Shown here in pieces: positions 1 through 5,340 of a stretch of DNA of 5,340 bases. The notes under the pieces were generated by a model that was given only the letters and a program-made list of their open reading frames with translations, made no database searches and was not told where the DNA came from. This DNA is from Verrucomicrobia bacterium UBA6775. GTDB lineage: Bacteria > Verrucomicrobiota > Verrucomicrobiia > Limisphaerales > UBA1096. The stretch lies in NCBI GenBank assembly GCA_002453165.1, contig DKGH01000124.1, forward strand, positions 1 to 5,340, written 5' to 3'. The position numbers and the translations under genes are program-made. Positions within the stretch are counted from its first letter, which is position 1. Every line of letters starts with the position of its first letter.

Positions 1-627
1 ACCAAGCTCGACGGTGACGCCCGCGGTGGTGCGGCGTTAAGCTTCCGCGAGGTCACAGGCAAGCCGATCAAGTTCGCCGGCATCGGCGAAAAACTCGAGG
101 ACTTCGAGCCGTTCCATCCCGACCGGATGGCATCACGCATCCTCGGCATGGGCGATGTGGTCAGCCTCGTTGAAAAGGCGGCCGAGGCCGTCGACGAGGA
201 AGCCGCCCGCAAGCTCGAGGAGCGGATGAAAAAGGGGCAGTTCACGCTCGAGGATTTCCTCCAGCAACTGCGTCAGCTCAAGAAACTCGGCCCGCTTGAG
301 GGCATTATCGACATGCTGCCCGGCGCAGGCAATGCCGTGAAGGGAGCCGACCTTGCCAAGGGCGAAAAGGAATTCCGCCAGATGGAGGCCATGATCTGCA
401 GCATGACGCCTACTGAACGCCAAAACCCTACCATCCTCAACGCACGCCGTCGCCGCCGCATCGCCGCCGGCAGCGGCACCAAAGTCGCCGCGTTAAACAG
501 TATGCTCAAACGCTTCGGCCAGATGCAGCAGATGATGAAAAAGATGGGCAAGTTCCAGAAAATGATGACCAAGATGGGTGGTGGAATGGGTGCCATGCCC
601 GGCATGGGCAAACTACTCGGCCGCTGA
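1..627 (+). CDS. ffh: Signal recognition particle protein Ffh (SRP54 homologue), 3' part only
   Basis: Ffh is the GTPase of the signal recognition particle. It binds 4.5S/SRP RNA and the signal sequences of nascent membrane proteins and docks with FtsY at the inner membrane. The frame is open from base 1, so the N domain and most of the G domain lie outside the window; 208 residues are visible. They begin exactly at the guanine-specificity motif TKLDGD, followed by the closing loop RGGAALS and the FAGIGEKLEDFEPFHP segment that ends the NG domain. The M domain starts near visible residue 45 (RILGMGDVVSLVEKA). Its SRP RNA-binding helices are intact: MTPTER (135-140), a run of five arginines (149-153) and GSGT (157-160). 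The tail is rich in methionine and glycine (QMQQMMKKMGKF and onward), as expected for the signal-peptide groove. Nothing looks broken. The last 15 bp overlap the convergent comEC. The family assignment is secure; only the 5' end is missing. Confidence 0.97.
   Translation, partial: TKLDGDARGGAALSFREVTGKPIKFAGIGEKLEDFEPFHPDRMASRILGMGDVVSLVEKAAEAVDEEAARKLEERMKKGQFTLEDFLQQLRQLKKLGPLEGIIDMLPGAGNAVKGADLAKGEKEFRQMEAMICSMTPTERQNPTILNARRRRRIAAGSGTKVAALNSMLKRFGQMQQMMKKMGKFQKMMTKMGGGMGAMPGMGKLLGR
613..627. other. Tail-to-tail overlap of ffh and comEC
   Basis: The ffh stop codon TGA is at 625-627 and the comEC stop (TAG on the minus strand) is at 615-613, so the two convergent genes share 15 bp. Each gene's 3' end, and any terminator it uses, must therefore lie inside the other gene. 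Confidence 0.9.
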
Positions 628-3021
628 GCCACCGCCCATCGCCAAGCGCCCGGTCATCGACACCACCTGCCATAGGCCACCGGGGCGAATCACAATCTCC
701 ACTCCCCCATCCTCCAGTGTGTTGAACAGCGGAACGTCCCGCTTGGCCAAGCGCTCCAGCAATCCGGCAGAGGGAATTTCCGCATAGGGAAATGTGCCCG
801 CGCTAAGCACGATCGCCTTGGGCGATATGGCTTCCAACAGCGCTTGACCAAGCGGCTCACCCACGCCCGGCATCGACACCACCACGATGTCGCACCGCAA
901 ATCCTGCCCACTCTCCAGCAGGTTCACCTGCCCCGCCTCGCCGAGATCCGACAACAACAAAACACGAACCCCGTGCACCTCGCGCGCCAACACTGTCGCG
1001 TTGTCATCCGCCTTTGGCAGTCTATCACCACTCGCGGGATGCAACACATCCCAACCCGCCACCGAGTTGCCCCGGGCGACAACGATCGATGCCGCGTCCG
1101 CCACGTCTGCAGCTTCGACCAAATCCTTGTAATACGGCGAGTTGAACTTTGTCGGGTTCAATATCAGATTCGGCAGACTCATCGCTCTCGCCAGTTCGCC
1201 GAACCCCTGCACATGATGCCGCTCCCCGTGCGTGACCAACGACAACGGCGGCTCGTCGTAGCCACGAGTCCTCAAAAATGGCACCACGGAAAAACGGCTT
1301 CCGGATTCACTGCCACAATCGATCAACAGCGGCTTTTGATAGTGAGGATCCACAAACAGAGACGAACCACTGCCAAGCGGAAGCACCGTTAATTTGAAAT
1401 CTCCTCGACTCGCAGACCGTTCGACGGACAAGCCAATCAACACCACACCCAGCAAAATAAAACTGCCTGTGCGCTTGGTTTTGAAGGCAATCGGCAACGC
1501 CCAAAGCCCCAGCGCAAGGACATAAACCAGCAAAATCCAAAAGTATGGTGTCGCCACGTATTGATGACCAAACGGCATCGAGGCGGCGACTTCGCTCAGC
1601 CAGACCATCAACGTCATCCCCATCCATGCAGTGTGAGAAAACAGGGAGGCCAACGCCGGTAACCAGGCGGCGGTAATCAGGCAGGCGAGGCTGCTGCTCA
1701 GCGCGAGAGCCGCAAGGGGAACGATGAGGACGTTCGCCAACAGGCTAACAGGAGTGAACAGGTTGAAGTACGACACGGCAAACGGTAGAGAACCCAACCA
1801 TGCGGCAAACGAAACCGCCACCAACGGCAAGCCCCAGTTCACCGCAAACCGCTTCCACCACGGCCACAATTCCGGAGGCAACAGCGGATCCGGCTGCAGT
1901 TTTGCCTGAAGTTTTTCCTGTGCAGGCACGGCGAAGATTGCGATCGCCAGCACGACTGAGAACGAAAGCTGAAAACTGGTTGAGAACAATTGCTGCGGAT
2001 CGAAAAACAGGATGACCAAAGCGGCGGTTGCCAGTGAATTGATCAGGTCGTTCGGACGTTTCAACACCCATCCCAGCGCCACGACCGTAATCATGAGCGA
2101 TGCCCGCACGGCGGATGCCTGCCATCCGGTGGCCGCCACGTAAAACCAAAGCAGCGGAATCAACAACAGCCCCACGATAAACCGTGGCAACTGCATCATG
2201 CGCAGTAGTTGCACGAGGATTCCCACGATCAACGCGATGTGCAGTCCGCTGATTGCAAAGACGTGCATCGTGCCCGATCGCATGAACGGCAGGGCGACTT
2301 CGCCGTTGAGAGACGTGCGCCAACCCAGCGTCATGGCCCACAGCAGGCGCACCGAGTCGTCCTCCTCACCCAGCGGCTTGGACAGGGCGTCCCGCGCCCA
2401 TCGTTGAAAGCGCACCGAGAGCGGCATCGGCGGAGGATCGCCCTCATCCAGCAGTCTCCAGTCCCTCAACGACTTCGTGCGCAACTGAAAATGGATGCCG
2501 CACCGGGCGAGGTAGTCGCGATAGGAAAACATGCCCGGGGCCTGCTCGACCGGTGGTTGCTCAAGAATTCCGGTCACCGTTATTTTTCTCCCCGCATAAA
2601 ACCGCTTGGCCAAGCGCAGGGGCGCCGAGACCAGGACCGTCCCGACCACCGGCAACGTCGACTCATCGGTCTGAATCTCCGCGATCTCCAACTCAACCGA
2701 GGAGCGCCAGCGTTCGGCACCCCTCATCTCGCTGACACGATGCTCCGGCGTGGTGGCCAAGCGGCCGGTTAAGGAGACAATTTGCGGCTTATCGCCGGCC
2801 AGGTTTCGAAGATCGTTTTCCGGGGTGTGCCGGAGGTGAAAGGTTTGGTTGGCGAAGCCGATGGCAAACAGCATCGCCGCCCAACCGGCCACACGCAAGG
2901 GCTTGAAAAATGAACAGGCAACCGTGATCGCCGTTGCCGACAGGAGGAACGGCCAGATCGAACCCGCCCAATAATCCGCGACAACAATGCCGATCATGTA
3001 CGGCACAGTCATCCAGAGCAT
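613..3021 (-). CDS. comEC: ComEC/Rec2-family DNA uptake channel protein
   Basis: ComEC forms the inner-membrane channel that carries single-stranded DNA into the cytoplasm during natural transformation. From the chosen ATG (3021, MLWMTVPYM) the protein has 802 residues, a normal length. The order is: about three hydrophobic N-terminal segments (4-58); a soluble OB-like DUF4131 region (about 81-188); the polytopic competence domain (about 225-530) with its signatures FAISGLHI (255-262), TGWQASAVRASLM (298-310) and FSTSFQLSFSVV (346-357); and a C-terminal metallo-beta-lactamase-like domain (about 542-783). In that last domain the usual metal-binding motifs are degenerate (see findings), although LLLSDLGE (near 690) still matches the late Asp motif. 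The frame is open to 3207, but the extra codons overlap vanZ and look non-homologous. GTG 3033 and ATG 3012 are other possible starts, and no strong Shine-Dalgarno is visible. The start lies 16 bp after the vanZ stop, so the two are probably co-transcribed. Whether the organism is transformable cannot be judged from this window. Confidence 0.93.
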   Translation of the reverse strand: MLWMTVPYMIGIVVADYWAGSIWPFLLSATAITVACSFFKPLRVAGWAAMLFAIGFANQTFHLRHTPENDLRNLAGDKPQIVSLTGRLATTPEHRVSEMRGAERWRSSVELEIAEIQTDESTLPVVGTVLVSAPLRLAKRFYAGRKITVTGILEQPPVEQAPGMFSYRDYLARCGIHFQLRTKSLRDWRLLDEGDPPPMPLSVRFQRWARDALSKPLGEEDDSVRLLWAMTLGWRTSLNGEVALPFMRSGTMHVFAISGLHIALIVGILVQLLRMMQLPRFIVGLLLIPLLWFYVAATGWQASAVRASLMITVVALGWVLKRPNDLINSLATAALVILFFDPQQLFSTSFQLSFSVVLAIAIFAVPAQEKLQAKLQPDPLLPPELWPWWKRFAVNWGLPLVAVSFAAWLGSLPFAVSYFNLFTPVSLLANVLIVPLAALALSSSLACLITAAWLPALASLFSHTAWMGMTLMVWLSEVAASMPFGHQYVATPYFWILLVYVLALGLWALPIAFKTKRTGSFILLGVVLIGLSVERSASRGDFKLTVLPLGSGSSLFVDPHYQKPLLIDCGSESGSRFSVVPFLRTRGYDEPPLSLVTHGERHHVQGFGELARAMSLPNLILNPTKFNSPYYKDLVEAADVADAASIVVARGNSVAGWDVLHPASGDRLPKADDNATVLAREVHGVRVLLLSDLGEAGQVNLLESGQDLRCDIVVVSMPGVGEPLGQALLEAISPKAIVLSAGTFPYAEIPSAGLLERLAKRDVPLFNTLEDGGVEIVIRPGGLWQVVSMTGRLAMGGGSAAE
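740..753. repeat. Palindrome CGCTTGGCCAAGCG, exact copy
   Basis: A perfect 14-bp palindrome inside comEC. On the minus strand it is read CGC TTG GCC AAG CG, encoding the RLAKR of LLERLAKRD. Confidence 0.8.
841..854. repeat. Palindrome CGCTTGGCCAAGCG, 13/14 copy
   Basis: CGCTTGACCAAGCG differs from the exact element at one central base. It lies in comEC but in a different reading frame from the 740 copy (CG CTT GGT CAA GCG, encoding LGQA), which argues that the DNA and not the peptide is the repeated unit. Confidence 0.7.
2603..2616. repeat. Palindrome CGCTTGGCCAAGCG, exact copy
   Basis: The second perfect 14-bp copy, in the OB-like region of comEC. It encodes RLAKR in the context APLRLAKRFY. 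Confidence 0.8.
2754..2763. repeat. Partial palindrome copy, TGGCCAAGCG
   Basis: Ten bases identical to the right-hand part of the 14-bp element; the left arm is absent. It lies in comEC and encodes the RLA of TGRLATTP. Confidence 0.5.
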
Positions 3022-3037
3022 CGGGCGTCTCACGGGC

Positions 3038-3508
3038 CTATGACCGGCTTTTGCGGCGGGAAAGCCAAGCGAAAAAAGCGGCTCCGAGGATCGCCCCGAC
3101 GGAATCGATGCCCACGTCGATCGGGGAACCGAAGCGCTCTTCCGTCCAGGATTGATGCCATTCGTCGAACGCCGCGTACACGATCGAAAGTAGCACCCCC
3201 TGGCCAAGCGACCGCAACGGAAGCGGCTTGGCCAAGCGCTTGGCCAAGGCCCGGCAAATTAGCATCGACAGAATGGCGTACTCGACCACGTGCGCAATCT
3301 TGCGCACGACAAGCTGCACGCGAGCGATCGAGTCGTCGGTGATGTCGGGCGTAAACCATTTCAGGATTGGCCCGATGAATCGTGACGTTTGCGATCCAGA
3401 GAAGAGGTCCGTTGAAAACAGAAAGATGACGCCCATCCACACGGCCACCCATACCCATGGGTTCGTGTTCGACAAGAATTGCCTGATGTCGGGCCTAGCG
3501 GGTCGCAC
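3038..3508 (-). CDS. VanZ-like family small integral membrane protein
   Basis: This 156-residue protein has the layout of the VanZ-like family. Hydrophobic segments lie near 17-37, 66-86, 101-114 and 131-149. The conserved polar residues sit in the expected order: R69-K70-x-x-H73 with E76-Y77 in the second segment (RKIAHVVEYAIL), then DEWHQ (115-119), R125 and D131/D135 before the last helix (DVGIDSVGAILG). VanZ is named for low-level teicoplanin resistance, but most chromosomal relatives have no established role, so no function is claimed. The start given is GTG 3508, which overlaps the upstream gene's end by 14 bp. A TTG at 3475 with a weak AGG six bases upstream would give a protein 11 residues shorter and still keep the first helix. 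The loop between helices two and three holds ALAKRLAK, encoded by a palindromic DNA element and possibly an insertion. comEC follows 16 bp downstream. Confidence 0.88.
   Translation of the reverse strand: MRPARPDIRQFLSNTNPWVWVAVWMGVIFLFSTDLFSGSQTSRFIGPILKWFTPDITDDSIARVQLVVRKIAHVVEYAILSMLICRALAKRLAKPLPLRSLGQGVLLSIVYAAFDEWHQSWTEERFGSPIDVGIDSVGAILGAAFFAWLSRRKSRS
3197..3210. repeat. Palindrome CGCTTGGCCAAGCG, 12/14 copy
   Basis: CCCCTGGCCAAGCG keeps the right-hand ten bases exactly. It lies in the vanZ-like gene in the alternative frame (encoding SLGQG). Confidence 0.6.
3225..3250. repeat. Two overlapping copies forming a 22-bp perfect palindrome
   Basis: Two copies of the element (13/14 at 3225-3238 and 12/14 at 3237-3250) overlap by two bases. 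Between 3227 and 3248 the two decamers CTTGGCCAAG are joined by CG, making a perfect 22-bp palindrome. In the vanZ-like gene this encodes LAKRLAK in a loop between predicted membrane segments. Confidence 0.8.
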
Positions 3509-5340
3509 GGAAAAACTGCTGCGCCTCGTCGGCGGACAACGTCACCCTGGTTGTCCCCTCGACCCCTTTCCACGGGCCATTGACTGACGAAGCGGTTTGC
3601 AGGTTGCCATCGAACGTGACCGTGACGGTTCCGTTCGCATTTCGTTCGATGGCCAGGCTCAGGGGTGCGGCATTCACGACCTGCACCGTTCGAGTCACTT
3701 GGATAGCAGCGTTGTCCGCCTTGTCGGTCACGTTGTAGGTGATCGTGTAGGTTCCCGACTTGCTGGTGTCCACCGAGTTGTTCACAGCGATGAGTGACGT
3801 AAGATCACCGTCTACCTTGTCTGTCGCCGTTGCCCCGGCATCGACGTATTCCGATCCGGCATCGACGGTGATGACCGCCTGTCCCTTGAGCGTGATCACC
3901 GGAGCGGTTGAGTCCCTCACCTTAAGCGCTGCCTCCGCCAGCTGCTTGTTAGTGTCGTTCTCAAAATATCGGATGACGTACTGCCCCACCGCGAGTTTGT
4001 TGGGCAACGATACCGTGCCCTTGGCCAGGGCTTCGCCAGCGGTCTGGCTTCCGCCAACATAGGCCCACGCCAAACTGGGGAGCTTGGCCGGATCCGTTTC
4101 AGGCTTATAAACGGCAATCCAGTCCTTGGCGTTGGCCGGGCCGTGGGCGAAATTGACGACCAGCGTTTCACGCTCTTCAAACTCCGGCTTGGCCGGGGCC
4201 ACGCTCGGCGCCGGAAGAATCTTGAACGCGTGCTGCGCCAGTTGACCGTAGCCGTCGTCCTTGAAAAAGAGTGCAAAGTAATCCCCACTGGGCAGCGTCG
4301 AGGTGAACGTGATCGTGCCGCCGGGCAGCCCTTCGCCGGCCGTGCGCGTGCCGCTGACATAGGCCCAATCCGGCGCAGCAACTGATCCCGGGATCATGTC
4401 CGAACGATAAAGGCCAACCCAGTCCTTGGGATTTTTCGGGCCGTTGGCAAACGTCACCTTGATCGGCTCGCCGCTGATGTATTCCTGTCGATCGCTGGAG
4501 ATCGCCGGCGGTGGCGGCACCTGCGCTGCGATTCGGGCGGCGAAATTTCCCCGACCCTCGCCGGCGTTCTTTGCTGTCCACTTGGCCGCATCACCCTCCG
4601 CTGTTTTCACCCAAAACGTATCCGCGCTTTGACCGGTCTTGGGCTTGTCATTCAACAACAATGCCGCCTTTCCGATTTTGCCCAACCCGGAAAACTCGAC
4701 TGTCCACGTTGCGTCGTTCACACCCTTGGGCAACTCAATCTTAAGATTACTCGCGGTGACCATGTTGTAACCGGACTGCAACGCAAACGATTTGCTCTCG
4801 AACAACAGCGTCCCCGGAGTCTTGTCTTCGCCGTCGTTGGCATAAATCCGCAGCAAGCCGTTTTGATTTTTCTCAAACGGATTCAACGCCCCAAGATACT
4901 CAAACTGGAGGGTGTTGATGATCCGATGTTCGCTGTCGATCGTGAAGGTGTCCCCGGTTTCCTCCTCGATGAAGTGGATATCCTCTTTTTTGCCGCGAGG
5001 ATTGTCGTAAACGATCGCGCCTTTGGCTTGCAACTCGAGATCGCCACGAGGGTCACCTGGCAAGCCGTCCATGAAAATGCGTTCACCGTCATTGAGGTAT
5101 ACCCGCAACCGCCCTTCCGGGATCGCACCAAAAGGGGACAACGCCGCGAAGTACTCAAACTGGATGGCGGTCAGGTAGCTGTTGTTACCTTGCAACACGA
5201 CCGTGTCTCCCACCTCACGTCCGGACAGGTAGGTTTTGCCGAGGGATTTCTTGGCGTTCTCATAAACGATCACCTCGTCGTTGGTTCCATCCGGCACACC
5301 GGCCAAACGGGAGGCGAAATTGGCGTTCTCCTTGACTGAC
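3495..5340 (-). CDS. Multidomain secreted or surface protein with tandem Ig-like modules, 5' end outside window
   Basis: The frame is open to the window edge, so the true start and any signal peptide are outside; 614 residues are visible (first full codon at 5339). In order: the end of one module (NANFASRLAG, 5-14); a short A-type repeat (23-86); a full A-type module (108-271) with GDTFTI, QFEYLGALNPF, LRIYANDGE, WTVEFSGLG, DTFWVKT and closing NFAARIAA; a proline linker; two B-type repeats (279-375 and 379-475) sharing GPxNxKDW, WAYV and TAGE; a DUF5011-like Ig domain (478-555) with SEYVDAGATATDKVDGDLT and GTYTITYNVTD; and a C-terminal module (560-614) with LQTASSVNGPWKGV and QQFFRATR. No catalytic motif is visible, so adhesion, glycan binding or a role as appendage to an upstream enzyme are all possible. 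The C-terminal module resembles those ending secreted proteins in Verrucomicrobiota; a sorting role is inference. The last 14 bp overlap the vanZ-like start. A TTG at 5306 is only an internal codon, not the likely start. Confidence 0.85.
   Translation of the reverse strand, partial: SVKENANFASRLAGVPDGTNDEVIVYENAKKSLGKTYLSGREVGDTVVLQGNNSYLTAIQFEYFAALSPFGAIPEGRLRVYLNDGERIFMDGLPGDPRGDLELQAKGAIVYDNPRGKKEDIHFIEEETGDTFTIDSEHRIINTLQFEYLGALNPFEKNQNGLLRIYANDGEDKTPGTLLFESKSFALQSGYNMVTASNLKIELPKGVNDATWTVEFSGLGKIGKAALLLNDKPKTGQSADTFWVKTAEGDAAKWTAKNAGEGRGNFAARIAAQVPPPPAISSDRQEYISGEPIKVTFANGPKNPKDWVGLYRSDMIPGSVAAPDWAYVSGTRTAGEGLPGGTITFTSTLPSGDYFALFFKDDGYGQLAQHAFKILPAPSVAPAKPEFEERETLVVNFAHGPANAKDWIAVYKPETDPAKLPSLAWAYVGGSQTAGEALAKGTVSLPNKLAVGQYVIRYFENDTNKQLAEAALKVRDSTAPVITLKGQAVITVDAGSEYVDAGATATDKVDGDLTSLIAVNNSVDTSKSGTYTITYNVTDKADNAAIQVTRTVQVVNAAPLSLAIERNANGTVTVTFDGNLQTASSVNGPWKGVEGTTRVTLSADEAQQFFRATR
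3675..3908 (-). other. DUF5011-like Ig domain within the surface protein
   Basis: The segment starting TAPVITLKGQ and ending VTRTVQVV carries the typical pattern of this bacterial Ig-like family: APVITL, then V-D-A-G-S-E-Y-V-D-A-G-A-T-A-T-D, DGDLT, VDTSKSGTYTITYNVTD and a closing T-R-T-V-x-V strand. Such domains are structural spacers in many surface proteins. It sits between the B repeats and the C-terminal module. Confidence 0.85.
3915..4505 (-). repeat. B-type protein repeat pair (GPxNxKDW...WAYV...TAGE), 100-residue period
   Basis: Two 97-residue units of the surface protein (4505-4215 and 4205-3915) align without gaps at an offset of exactly 100 residues. Shared landmarks are F-A-x-G-P-x-N-x-K-D-W, the WAYV motif 18 residues after that tryptophan, TAGE, G-T-[IV], L-x-x-G-x-Y and Q-L-A. 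The alternating hydrophobic pattern suggests a beta-sandwich. I associate this pattern with accessory modules of secreted bacterial proteins but cannot name a family with certainty. Confidence 0.85.
4827..5273 (-). repeat. A-type protein repeat pair (IVY...QFEY...YxNDGE)
   Basis: Two 64-residue segments of the surface protein (5273-5082 and 5018-4827) align without gaps, offset by 85 residues. I count 24 identities, including IVYxN, GDT, QFEY, ALxPF and NDGE. The first copy is followed by only about 21 residues before the second begins. The second continues through WTVEFSGLG and DTFWVK to NFAARIA. The visible start of the window (NANFASRLAG) looks like the end of another full copy, so at least three copies or partial copies probably exist. 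Confidence 0.85.

Noticed and set aside
593..607. Inverted repeat CCATGC-ccg-GCATGG near the end of ffh, as a possible terminator
   Set aside because: The stem is only six base pairs, it lies inside the Met/Gly-rich coding tail, and no T-run follows. It is adequately explained by the repeated Met-Pro-Gly codons.
844..1392. Plus-strand open frame opposite the ComEC C-terminal domain
   Set aside because: Its translation is rich in His, Arg and Gln with no domain-like pattern, and it is antisense to a conserved reading frame.
3022..3207. N-terminal extension of comEC up to position 3207
   Set aside because: The extra 62 codons overlap vanZ almost entirely and have a polar, low-complexity, arginine- and serine-rich composition unlike a ComEC N terminus. 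The hydrophobic start at MLWMTVPYM fits the family better.
635..3250. Palindromic elements as transcription-factor operators or as a CRISPR array
   Set aside because: They lie inside coding sequence at irregular distances (from 12 bp to about 1.75 kb) and have no uniform spacers, so neither an operator cluster nor a CRISPR array fits.
3030..3458. Alternative minus-strand frame overlapping vanZ
   Set aside because: The vanZ frame has all family residues in order and helical hydrophobicity. The competing frame is arginine-rich with no motif.
4629..5339. Long plus-strand open frame opposite the surface protein gene
   Set aside because: The minus strand there encodes clear repeated domains. The plus-strand translation shows no recognisable motif and is a shadow caused by GC-biased codon positions.

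Overview
The window is gene-dense bacterial DNA of moderately high GC with four protein genes and no RNA gene, CRISPR array or insertion sequence that I can see. The best guess for the source is a member of the Verrucomicrobiota. The main clue is the large right-hand protein, which chains Ig-like modules and ends in a short C-terminal module (LQTASSVNGPW ... QQFFRATR) of a style I associate with secreted verrucomicrobial and planctomycete proteins. This assignment is inference; the other three genes are widespread in bacteria.

Layout: positions 1-627 (+) carry the 3' part of ffh, the signal recognition particle GTPase (end of the G domain plus the whole M domain). The other three genes lie on the minus strand. 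Read in transcription order, they are a 5'-truncated multidomain surface protein (5340-3495), a VanZ-like small membrane protein (3508-3038) and a ComEC/Rec2-type DNA-uptake channel (3021-613). The minus-strand genes overlap or nearly touch, which suggests one transcription unit. comEC and ffh converge and overlap tail to tail by 15 bp. No intergenic stretch exceeds about 20 bp, so there is no room for a free-standing promoter or terminator.

The genes do not form an obvious single pathway. Ffh targets membrane proteins co-translationally, ComEC imports single-stranded DNA across the inner membrane, VanZ-like proteins are poorly understood membrane proteins, and the Ig-like protein is probably secreted or on the cell surface.

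Three things stand out. (1) A 14-bp palindrome, CGCTTGGCCAAGCG, is iterated across comEC and vanZ in more than one reading frame, including a perfect 22-bp palindrome inside vanZ. (2) The ComEC C-terminal metallo-beta-lactamase-like domain has lost most of its expected metal-binding motifs. (3) The surface protein contains two separate sets of gapless internal repeats. I see no convincing new defence or mobile system here.
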